7,717 bases of DNA from a bacterium (GTDB lineage Bacteria; Blakebacterota; Blakebacteria; Blakebacterales; Blakebacteraceae). The stretch is taken from the NCBI GenBank assembly GCA_025774615.1, contig JALGVQ010000139.1:1-7717 (forward strand), read 5' to 3'. The notes beneath the pieces are model-generated. The model did not search any database and had not been told where the DNA came from. It saw nothing but the letters and a program-made list of their open reading frames with translations. Positions 1-6,450 of this stretch are shown piece after piece. Position 1 is the first letter of the stretch, and each line of letters opens with the position of its first letter. The position numbers were made by a program, and so were the translations under genes.

Positions 1-1088
1 GCAGTGATTCGGAGGTCGTTACCTGCTTTGCGCACACTCCCCTCCAGAACAAACTGCACATTCAACTCTCGCCCGATTGCCTTTGTACTCTTGCTGGTAC
101 CTTTCATCATCATGGCGGAGTTACGTGAGATAACGCGCAGAGATTGGATCTTTGAGAGGTCTGTTATAATCTCCTCGGTCAAACCATCACTGAAATATTC
201 GTTATCTTTATCCGGACTCATATCCTCAAACGGCAGAACGACAATCGAATTCTCCCACTTCTGTTGTCCGGTCTCATCGGCTGACAGTTTCTTTAATTCC
301 TCAACCATTTCATGTGCGCTCTGATATCGATTGGTCAAATCTTTCACGAGAGCGTTGCCGACCACTTCTTCCAGACCCAGAGGGCTGTCCTCTTGAAGAG
401 AAACCAGGCTTTCAGGTTCCTCATTCAGGACCGAGTACATCATGGCTGTCTCATTGTCCCCCTGGAAGGGCAGCTGTCCGGCCACCATTTCAAATAGCAT
501 TACACCGAGCGACCAGATATCGGCTCTATGATCTACCTCATCTCCACGCACTTGTTCTGGTGACATGTAAGCTGCTGTGCCCATCGAAGAACCGGTCCTG
601 GTGAGCTGAGTAGCCCCTGAAAGCTTCGCCAGGCCAAAGTCCACGATCTTTACAATACCGTCTTTAGTGAGGATCGTGTTGGCAGGCTTGATGTCCCGGT
701 GAACGATTCCCTCCTTGTGAGCCCTTGCGAGTCCCTCGCCTGTCTGGATCGCGATATCAATGGCTTCATCGAGTTCCAGAGGCCCCCTGGAGATCTTCTC
801 TTTAACGGTCTCGTCATCACAGAAGGCCATAGCGATGAAGGTTCGGCCATCATCGGTGTCTCCAGCCTCATAGATTGTACAGATGTTTGGATGATCGAGG
901 GCAGAGGCTGCCTGGGCTTCTCGAAGGAACCTGGCCTGTTCTTCATCGGAGGAATGAATACCAGACGGCAGGAACTTGAGGGCAGCTTTCCGACCAAGCG
1001 TTGTATCCTCAGCAAGCCACACCTCCCCCATCCCACCCTCACCGATCTTCTCGATGATCTTGTACTGTTTGATAGTCTCATCGATCAT
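1..1088 (-). CDS. Ser/Thr protein kinase with C-terminal TolB-like domain (partial, 3' end outside window)
   Basis: This reading frame is open from its ATG to the left edge (362 complete codons), so only the N-terminal part is seen. It is a Hanks-type kinase. The Gly-rich loop GEGGMGEV is at residues 16-23, the ATP-binding Lys is K38 (AALKF), the helix-C Glu is probably E57, the catalytic loop HRDIKPAN is at 130-137, DFG is at 150-152, and SPE replaces APE at 176-178. All catalytic residues are present, so it should be active. From about residue 281 (SIVVLPFEDMSPD) to the edge it matches the TolB N-terminal/FlgO-like domain that often follows such kinases, including LEGSVRKAGN near the edge. 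No hydrophobic segment separates the two domains, so the visible part looks cytoplasmic. TPR repeats often follow in this architecture but cannot be seen here. The ATG is the first possible start after the upstream in-frame stop near 1275. No Shine-Dalgarno is visible. The kinase target is unknown. Confidence 0.93.
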   Translation of the reverse strand, partial: MIDETIKQYKIIEKIGEGGMGEVWLAEDTTLGRKAALKFLPSGIHSSDEEQARFLREAQAASALDHPNICTIYEAGDTDDGRTFIAMAFCDDETVKEKISRGPLELDEAIDIAIQTGEGLARAHKEGIVHRDIKPANTILTKDGIVKIVDFGLAKLSGATQLTRTGSSMGTAAYMSPEQVRGDEVDHRADIWSLGVMLFEMVAGQLPFQGDNETAMMYSVLNEEPESLVSLQEDSPLGLEEVVGNALVKDLTNRYQSAHEMVEELKKLSADETGQQKWENSIVVLPFEDMSPDKDNEYFSDGLTEEIITDLSKIQSLRVISRNSAMMMKGTSKSTKAIGRELNVQFVLEGSVRKAGNDLRIT

Positions 1089-1091
1089 GAT

Positions 1092-1127
1092 GCCGGGATA
1101 GTAACCGCAGGTGACTTGATTGGTGAA
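1092..1127 (-). promoter_or_regulatory. Candidate promoter for the kinase gene, possibly giving a leaderless mRNA
   Basis: On the minus strand a -35-like TTCACC (1127-1122) and a -10-like TACTAT (1103-1098) are separated by 18 bases. Each matches the sigma-70 consensus at about four of six positions. A transcript from here would begin about 3-5 bases before the kinase ATG, which would fit the lack of a ribosome-binding site. This is a weak match found by eye. Confidence 0.25.
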
Positions 1128-1242
1128 GGAGATATGGATGATCTCTGGTCTGGTGTCGTCCGGGAATCTCTCAGGAATCCAACTCGTCTGGCCCTCTTTG
1201 CCTGAACACGCTACTCTTGCCCATTGATTCTGTACACTGAGT

Positions 1243-1247
1243 GGAGG
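1243..1247 (+). promoter_or_regulatory. Ribosome-binding site that sets the start of the M14 peptidase
   Basis: GGAGG lies 9 bases before the ATG at 1257. It supports that ATG over the in-frame TTG at 1224, which would lie upstream of this site. Confidence 0.8.
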
Positions 1248-1256
1248 TTCTCGACA

Positions 1257-2987
1257 ATGCGTCTGCCACGGTTACTCATCTCCAGGGAAAAGATCTGTCC
1301 GGTTCTGACCGTGATGGTCCTCATTCTCATATTCTGTACCGCCGGTTGTCAGTCGGGCAATCATCTCATACAGGACGATCGAGTCGACTGGAACCGTTAC
1401 TATTCAAATGACGAAACCAATGTCATCATGCAGCATTACGCTCAGAAGTATCCCCACCTGACCAGACTCTATTCGATCGGGAAAAGCTACAAAGGCGTGG
1501 ACCTGATGGTGATGGAGGTCACCAGCTTCGGGAATCGACCTGCAGAAGAGAAACCCGGATTCTACGTTGACGGGAATATACATTCCGGGGAATTGACCGG
1601 CTCGGCGGTGACTCTTTACCTGATGGGATACCTGCTCGACCGCTATGGTGAAGATCCTGAAGTCACGCTCCTGCTCGACACCCGGGTATTCTACCTGCGC
1701 CCAAAATTCAATCCCGACGGTGCCGATCTGGCACTTCTGAAGGATGTATCACTCCGCAGCACCGTCCACCCTGTTGACAGTGACAATGACGGTCAGGCCG
1801 ATGAGGATCCCGCCGAAGACCTGAACGGTGACGGCTTCATCACCCGGATGCGGATTCCTGATCCCGAAGGCAACATGACGATCAGCAGGGACGATCCCAG
1901 AATCATGATCCGAAGAGGCAGGGATGTCACCGAGGGGTCCTTTTACCGGGTGGTTAGTGAAGGTCTTGACAACGACCGGGATGGAAGGCTGAACGAAGAC
2001 GACATCGGCGGTCTCGACATGAACCGTAACTTCCCGCGGAACTGGGAACCCGAATACCTGCAGCCGGGCGCCGGCGACTTCCCCCTCTCCGAACCTGAGA
2101 CTTACGCCACGGTGAGATTCATCAACGAGCACCCGAACATAACCGGGATCGTGCACAACCATACCTCGGGAGGGTTCGTCTTCCGGCTACCTTCCGCCAC
2201 GGATCCGGCCCGCTTCGACCCGGCCGACATCGCACTGATCGTGACTCTTGGAGAGAAATACACGGAAACGACCGGTCGGGCGGTACGGCCCAGTTCGACC
2301 CACCCTACGCGCCACCGGTACGGGACCCTTATCAGCTGGGCCTACTGGGACAGGGGCATAATCGGCTGGGTACCCGAATACTGGCCGGGGATCTCTGCTG
2401 ACTACAATAACGACGGCAGAACCGATGAGCTGGAACGCCTGCGATTCAACGATGAGGAACTGGGGGGCAAGTACTTCGTGGATTGGGAGATGTACGAGCA
2501 CCCGGAGTTCGGCAGAATTGAGATCGGTGGATGGCGCCAGAAATTCATCTCACAGAACCCCCCAGCCGAACTGCTCGAAGAGGAGTGCGCCCTGCAGATG
2601 CCATGGATACTTTGGCTGGCAGGTCAGTCACCCCTGCTGGAAATGTCCGAGCCGAAAGTGACTCCACTCGGGGATAATCGGTTCAGCGTGGAAGTCACCA
2701 TTTCCAATACGGGATATCTGCCCACCAATCTGACCGAACGAGGTATCGAGGCGGAGGTTGTAAATGAAGTAATCGCCACTATAGAGCTGGAGGGTTGTGA
2801 ACTGGTTGATGGAAGACCAAGAATCGATCTGGGACACCTGACAGGTTCTTATCCTGTCAAGTCAGAGGATCGCAGCAGCATTGCCAGTGTGGTCTGGATC
2901 GTGCAGAAGAACAACGCCGATGCACAGATACGGATTACCGCTTCATCTGAAAAGGGAGGTACTGTCAGTTCCGTAATTATTCTGTAA
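1257..2987 (+). CDS. M14-family zinc carboxypeptidase-like lipoprotein
   Basis: This is a 576-residue secreted metallopeptidase of the M14 (carboxypeptidase A-like) superfamily. Residues 1-30 form a lipoprotein signal with a hydrophobic core at about 15-27. The probable lipobox is TAGC with lipidated C31; Thr at -3 is less usual. The zinc site is HSGE (H109, E112) plus H300 in VHNHTSGG. NRNF (256-259) matches the Asn-Arg substrate-binding pair, and E374 in VPEYW is the likely catalytic glutamate. Four Asp/Asn-rich loops (about 174-184, 188-196, 238-248 and 382-391) resemble calcium-binding EF-hand/thrombospondin type 3 loops. Residues from about 465 to 576 look like a beta-sandwich (VEVTISNTGYLPT). 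The catalytic set is complete, so it probably trims peptides at the cell surface or in the periplasm. Its substrate is unknown. The gene stands alone, divergent from the kinase and convergent with nhaC. Confidence 0.92.
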   Translation: MRLPRLLISREKICPVLTVMVLILIFCTAGCQSGNHLIQDDRVDWNRYYSNDETNVIMQHYAQKYPHLTRLYSIGKSYKGVDLMVMEVTSFGNRPAEEKPGFYVDGNIHSGELTGSAVTLYLMGYLLDRYGEDPEVTLLLDTRVFYLRPKFNPDGADLALLKDVSLRSTVHPVDSDNDGQADEDPAEDLNGDGFITRMRIPDPEGNMTISRDDPRIMIRRGRDVTEGSFYRVVSEGLDNDRDGRLNEDDIGGLDMNRNFPRNWEPEYLQPGAGDFPLSEPETYATVRFINEHPNITGIVHNHTSGGFVFRLPSATDPARFDPADIALIVTLGEKYTETTGRAVRPSSTHPTRHRYGTLISWAYWDRGIIGWVPEYWPGISADYNNDGRTDELERLRFNDEELGGKYFVDWEMYEHPEFGRIEIGGWRQKFISQNPPAELLEEECALQMPWILWLAGQSPLLEMSEPKVTPLGDNRFSVEVTISNTGYLPTNLTERGIEAEVVNEVIATIELEGCELVDGRPRIDLGHLTGSYPVKSEDRSSIASVVWIVQKNNADAQIRITASSEKGGTVSSVIIL

Positions 2988-3008
2988 ATGATTGGTATTT
3001 AATCAGTT

Positions 3009-3035
3009 ATCCGGATTCGGAAGAATTTCCCGGAT
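3009..3035. terminator. Imperfect hairpin between convergent genes (possible bidirectional terminator)
   Basis: ATCCGG (3009-3014) pairs with CCGGAT (3030-3035), and ATTC (3015-3018) pairs with GAAT (3023-3026) around a GGAA loop, with a 3-base bulge. It lies between the ends of the M14 gene and nhaC, where a shared terminator is expected. Neither strand has a clear T-run after the stem, so intrinsic termination is doubtful. Confidence 0.3.
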
Positions 3036-3085
3036 CTGTCCAGTGTCAGTCCTGGTGTACAGGTAGTTGCCGAAGGTTTCCTGCA

Positions 3086-4489
3086 TCAGTCGTTCGTCGC
3101 CTTCCACACGGCAAATCCGGTATAGCCGTAGACTACCGAGAAAACCGGCACGAGAAAGGCAAACCACATATAGGGTAGATATTCGATTGTGGGGACACCG
3201 AGCAACTCAGAGCACACACCCCCCGCCACTCCCCAGGGCACCAGCGGAGCCGCAAGCGTCCCCGAGTCTTCCAGCGATCGTGTGAGTACGACACTGTCTA
3301 TACCCCGTTCCCTGAAAACGGGCAGGAATACCTGGCCCACCAGGATGATGGCAAGCACCTGATTGCCCGTGAACAGGATCACGAGATAGGACGAGACGAG
3401 CACCGCCACGATGAGGGCCCCCGTGCTCCTGATCCACCTCGCCAGACCCTCAACGAGAACCTCCAGCACTCCGGTGACCTTCATGGCGCCACCGAGGGCC
3501 CCCGCGAGAAGAATCAGGATTATCACCGCCTGCATGGAGGTGATCCCGCCGCGCGTCAACACCTGGTCTACACTCGCGACACCCGATTCGCATTGATAGC
3601 CGGTCGTAGCGGTGATGAACACCGACGCCAGGGAGGCATTCTGGAAGACTACTGCCCAGACCGCCCCGGCAAGAAAACTGATGAACAGGAGCAGCAGCGT
3701 GCCGACTCTCCGGAGTGCCATTCCCAGCATCAAAACGATCGGAAAGATATTGAACAGGGAGATGTTCCAGTGATTCCCGATCCCCTCCAGCATCGGCTGC
3801 AACTGGGTGATATCCATGGAGCGGGCATGCTGTCCGGCGAAACAGAACAGGACGAAGGTGATCACCGCGGCGGGGACGGTCGTGTACATCATCGAGCGGA
3901 TATGGCGGAATATGTCGGCCTCCCCCATAGCGGCCGCGACGTTGGTCGTATCCGAGAGGGGTGACATCTTGTCGCCGAAATATGCCCCGCACAGAACAGC
4001 CCCTGCGGTTGCGGGTACGTGTACTCCGAAAGCGACGGCCATGCCTATCAGGGCGATGCCCACCGTCCCGATGGTGCCGTAGGAGGTACCCATGACCAGC
4101 GAAATGATCAGACAGACCAGAAACGCGCCGGGTAGAAAGAAGGAGGGTGAGAGGATGCGCAGACCGTAATGGATGAGAGTCGGTATGACTCCTACCTGGA
4201 TCCACACCCCCACGAGCGCGCCGATCAGCAGCAGGATGAGCATCGCGATGCTCACCTTGCTGACTCCTTCGATCACACCTCTCTGGAAGTCCCCCCACGG
4301 TCTGTGGAGGTAGCGGTTCAGCACTCCGGCGATGCCCACGCCCAGGGTCAACGGCAGGAATACGGCCTGCAGGCCCGATTGCAGAGGCAGGCAGACGATG
4401 ATCGTTCCGGCGATGATTACTACCGTGATAACCGCTTCAGAGAATGTGGGGGATCGCTCTTCCACCGATGAGGTCTCTGGTCGTCTCAT
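3086..4489 (-). CDS. nhaC: NhaC-family Na+/H+ (or organic acid) antiporter
   Basis: This is a 467-residue inner-membrane protein, full length for the NhaC family, with many hydrophobic segments of about 20 residues starting near residue 19. Two family hallmarks are clear: GAYFGDKMSPLSDTTN at 168-183, and SLEDSGT (405-411) followed by APLVPWG (414-420). The family includes Na+/H+ antiporters but also malate/lactate exchangers of the MleN type, so the substrate cannot be fixed from sequence. Its start is 17 bases after the ferredoxin stop, on the same strand, with no strong Shine-Dalgarno, which suggests translation coupled to the upstream genes. Its place behind a redox flavoprotein and a ferredoxin suggests either sodium/proton balance or exchange of that enzyme's substrate or product. 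The family assignment is firm; the exact role is inference. Confidence 0.92.
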   Translation of the reverse strand: MRRPETSSVEERSPTFSEAVITVVIIAGTIIVCLPLQSGLQAVFLPLTLGVGIAGVLNRYLHRPWGDFQRGVIEGVSKVSIAMLILLLIGALVGVWIQVGVIPTLIHYGLRILSPSFFLPGAFLVCLIISLVMGTSYGTIGTVGIALIGMAVAFGVHVPATAGAVLCGAYFGDKMSPLSDTTNVAAAMGEADIFRHIRSMMYTTVPAAVITFVLFCFAGQHARSMDITQLQPMLEGIGNHWNISLFNIFPIVLMLGMALRRVGTLLLLFISFLAGAVWAVVFQNASLASVFITATTGYQCESGVASVDQVLTRGGITSMQAVIILILLAGALGGAMKVTGVLEVLVEGLARWIRSTGALIVAVLVSSYLVILFTGNQVLAIILVGQVFLPVFRERGIDSVVLTRSLEDSGTLAAPLVPWGVAGGVCSELLGVPTIEYLPYMWFAFLVPVFSVVYGYTGFAVWKATND

Positions 4490-4506
4490 GTCAGCAGGTA
4501 CTCGCG

Positions 4507-4737
4507 TTATTGACCGGTTGATGTGGGCCGGTACACCAGCAGCATCGGCAGAGGGATACGGAGCGTAATGGCTTCATCCGGGCATTCGTAGACGCATCCG
4601 CTGAAGTGGATACACTCGAGAGGATAGGTCACCGTTGGGACCTCACCCTCATCTGATCCAAAAAAGACATCTTCCGAGCAGATATCCACACACTGACCAC
4701 ACCGTGAGCAGAGATCAGGATCAATGACCGGTGGCAT
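4507..4737 (-). CDS. Small two-cluster ferredoxin with one cluster cysteine replaced by Phe
   Basis: This is a 76-residue protein with a bacterial ferredoxin fold. The first motif is complete, C10-x2-C13-x2-C16-x3-C20. The second reads C42-x2-F45-x2-C48-x3-C52-P, so Phe stands where a cysteine is expected (codon TTC at 4605-4603, one base from TGC). Cluster I (C10, C13, C16, C52) should be a normal [4Fe-4S]. Cluster II keeps only C42, C48 and C20, so it may be [3Fe-4S] or absent. The C-terminus RIPLPMLLVY is hydrophobic and may dock on a partner. The start overlaps the flavoprotein stop as TAATG, with GGAGG 6 bases upstream, and is preferred over an in-frame Met at 4764 inside the flavoprotein gene. 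It probably passes electrons to or from that flavoprotein. It is much shorter than a typical AprB. Confidence 0.9.
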   Translation of the reverse strand: MPPVIDPDLCSRCGQCVDICSEDVFFGSDEGEVPTVTYPLECIHFSGCVYECPDEAITLRIPLPMLLVYRPTSTGQ

Positions 4738-6386
4738 TATTCTCCTCCCTGATAGCTCCGCCACTCGATTCTGGGCGTGCCATCGATCAGGTGCACAACG
4801 TGAGCCTTGTCCAGCATCGGATCCGTTTCAGGAAAATCAGGACGCCGATGGAGGCCTCTTGTCTCCTTGCGGTCGAGCGCCATGAGAAAAAGCAGTTCAC
4901 CGATCTCAAGCAGGTTGATGACCTCAAGGCATCGCCACAGTTCATGAGTATTTCTGGCGATCAACTCACCACGGGCCTTCTCCCTGATCCTCTTCAGGTG
5001 GTTCAGACCCTGCTCCAGCAATGCTTCATTGCGAACCATCCCGGCATAGTCACTCATCACCTGCTGCAGAGCGATGTTCGTCTCCATCCAGTCGGGTCCC
5101 TGCGATCTCATCCTGAGCTGTTCGATGGAGTTTCCCATCTCGTCTATCTTCGCCCGTTCGACTTCGATGTCACAGGACTTCGTCTCTTGAGAAGCAAGCG
5201 CCGCATTTTCACCTGCTATCCAGCCGAACGTCGCCGCAGCAGAGATGTCTCCATACGACTCATCGCCTGCGGAGTACAATCCTTCCAGATTCGTTTCCGC
5301 TTTCTCATTGGCAACGATCAAACCCCCTGCCCTGAGGGGGTAGGTTGAAAACTCGATCGGGTGCCTGCGGATATCGATCCCCTCCTCTCTCATGTGGTCC
5401 AGGAGAGAAATGTTCCCCTCGTGTTCCATCCAGTGCATCATGTACTCATAATCCTCTTCGGATATATCAGTACAGTCCATGTAGAGAGGGCCTTTCCCCG
5501 CCGCGTGATACTCCTCGGCTATGAGCTTGTTGACCTCCAGGATCATGTCCCCGTGCCTGCGGTCCGGTTTCTGCACAAAGTCGCCGGCAGGTTCCCCCTG
5601 AGGATCCTTCACCACCCCTATCCAGGAGGCCTGTCCGAACTTGACGAAGTACTTGGGTCCGATATGACGCTGGGGCATCTCCACGTTCTGCAGTTCGACC
5701 CCGGCCCGATATGCCATGGCGCGGCCGTCTCCTGACTGCACTCCTCCGTGGGGATCGTTGAACATCCACCCGGGGGTCAGACTCGGGTAGAGCCGGGAGC
5801 ACTTGCCGGTGGCCAGTATCACGGCCTTCGCCTTGAACAGGAGGATCTTCTCCTCTCTCGTATGGACACCGAGAGCGCCGATGACGCGATCACCCTGTCG
5901 CAGAAGATCAACAACCATCACACGGTCCAGGATGACGACTCCCCGGTCTTTCGCCTGCTTGATCAGTACCTCCTTCTGAAACCTGCCCTCGTATTTGATA
6001 TGGGTCATCGTGCGTCCCGGGAAGGAGTGCCCGGCAAATTCCCACCCTCCCTGGTACTTCATGGGAATACCCCATTCGTCCCAGAGCTTCACGATCCCGA
6101 ACGCCCTGGCGAACTGGGTCTGGAAGATGTTCCTGCCCAGCAGGATCTCACCTTTCGCGGTCTTCAGCAGCTCTTCGATGAATCCGTCGATATCGGGTCC
6201 GTGGACCTCGGGGATATAGGCTTCGAAATGGTCGTTTCCCGATCGCCCGCATCCGCTGTAGCGGGCATTACCCTTCTCGACGACAACCACCGTCGCTCCC
6301 GACTCTCCGGCCCGGATCGCGGCCATCAGACCTGCGATCCCTCCTCCCACACACAGGACATCAGCCTCGATGACTTCCTCTGTCAT
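4737..6386 (-). CDS. FAD-dependent oxidoreductase, AprA/FrdA-superfamily flavoprotein subunit
   Basis: This 549-residue flavoprotein is of the fumarate reductase/adenylylsulfate reductase alpha type. The dinucleotide fold GGGIAG is at 14-19 with E37 ending the second strand. Other landmarks are SGNDHFEAYIPE (49-60), ILATGK (190-195), GLYSAGDE (369-376) and a C-terminal helical region with the RKETRGLHRRPDFPE block (506-520). A Q-x-H pair near 239-241 sits where FrdA has its QFHPT motif, but HPT itself is absent. The stretch equivalent to the GxNRLGG of FrdA/SdhA reads SAAATFGWIAGEN (382-394) and has no Arg, so fumarate reductase activity is unlikely. No signal peptide is seen, so it is cytoplasmic. 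The ATG at 6386 is chosen because GGAGG lies 5 bases upstream; an in-frame ATG at 6398 has a poorer site. It is probably the catalytic subunit with the coupled ferredoxin. The substrate is unknown; sulfur compounds or unsaturated acids are possible. Confidence 0.88.
   Translation of the reverse strand: MTEEVIEADVLCVGGGIAGLMAAIRAGESGATVVVVEKGNARYSGCGRSGNDHFEAYIPEVHGPDIDGFIEELLKTAKGEILLGRNIFQTQFARAFGIVKLWDEWGIPMKYQGGWEFAGHSFPGRTMTHIKYEGRFQKEVLIKQAKDRGVVILDRVMVVDLLRQGDRVIGALGVHTREEKILLFKAKAVILATGKCSRLYPSLTPGWMFNDPHGGVQSGDGRAMAYRAGVELQNVEMPQRHIGPKYFVKFGQASWIGVVKDPQGEPAGDFVQKPDRRHGDMILEVNKLIAEEYHAAGKGPLYMDCTDISEEDYEYMMHWMEHEGNISLLDHMREEGIDIRRHPIEFSTYPLRAGGLIVANEKAETNLEGLYSAGDESYGDISAAATFGWIAGENAALASQETKSCDIEVERAKIDEMGNSIEQLRMRSQGPDWMETNIALQQVMSDYAGMVRNEALLEQGLNHLKRIREKARGELIARNTHELWRCLEVINLLEIGELLFLMALDRKETRGLHRRPDFPETDPMLDKAHVVHLIDGTPRIEWRSYQGGE
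4744..4748 (-). promoter_or_regulatory. Ribosome-binding site of the ferredoxin, inside the flavoprotein 3' end
   Basis: GGAGG on the minus strand ends 6 bases before the ATG at 4737. The ATG shares bases with the flavoprotein stop (TAATG), the classic layout for coupled translation of subunits made in matched amounts. Confidence 0.8.
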
Positions 6387-6391
6387 GCGCT

Positions 6392-6396
6392 CCTCC
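6392..6396 (-). promoter_or_regulatory. Ribosome-binding site that sets the flavoprotein start
   Basis: GGAGG on the minus strand is followed after 5 bases by the ATG at 6386. For the alternative ATG at 6398 this site would fall inside the coding sequence, and the only purine-rich bases upstream (GAGGG) touch that ATG directly, which is too close for normal spacing. Confidence 0.7.
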
Positions 6397-6450
6397 ATCC
6401 CTCGACTGCCGCTGCCGGTCCCGGGATTATTTTGGATTATCTACGCAGGT

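Noticed and set aside
650-1081. Minus-strand open frame of 143 codons
   Set aside because: It is a shifted frame inside the kinase coding sequence, rich in Arg, Ser and Pro as expected of a shadow.
699-1205. Plus-strand open frame of 168 codons
   Set aside because: It lies antisense to the kinase gene, whose translation shows all catalytic motifs. The plus frame has no recognisable domain.
1224-1256. TTG start adding 11 residues to the M14 peptidase
   Set aside because: GGAGG lies between this TTG and the ATG at 1257, and the lipoprotein signal starts naturally at the ATG.
3450-4298. Minus-strand open frame of 282 codons inside nhaC
   Set aside because: It is an out-of-frame shadow with very high Arg, His and Gly content and no hydrophobic segments. 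The overlapping frame is a clear NhaC.
4738-4764. Upstream Met extending the ferredoxin by 9 residues
   Set aside because: The ATG at 4737 has a perfectly spaced GGAGG and a TAATG overlap. Ferredoxins of this kind usually start just before the first cysteine motif.
6399-6450. Promoter for the flavoprotein operon in the AT-rich patch (TAGATAAT, AAATAAT)
   Set aside because: The -10-like boxes are reasonable, but no -35 box at suitable spacing matches at more than three positions. Read-through from fic is equally possible.
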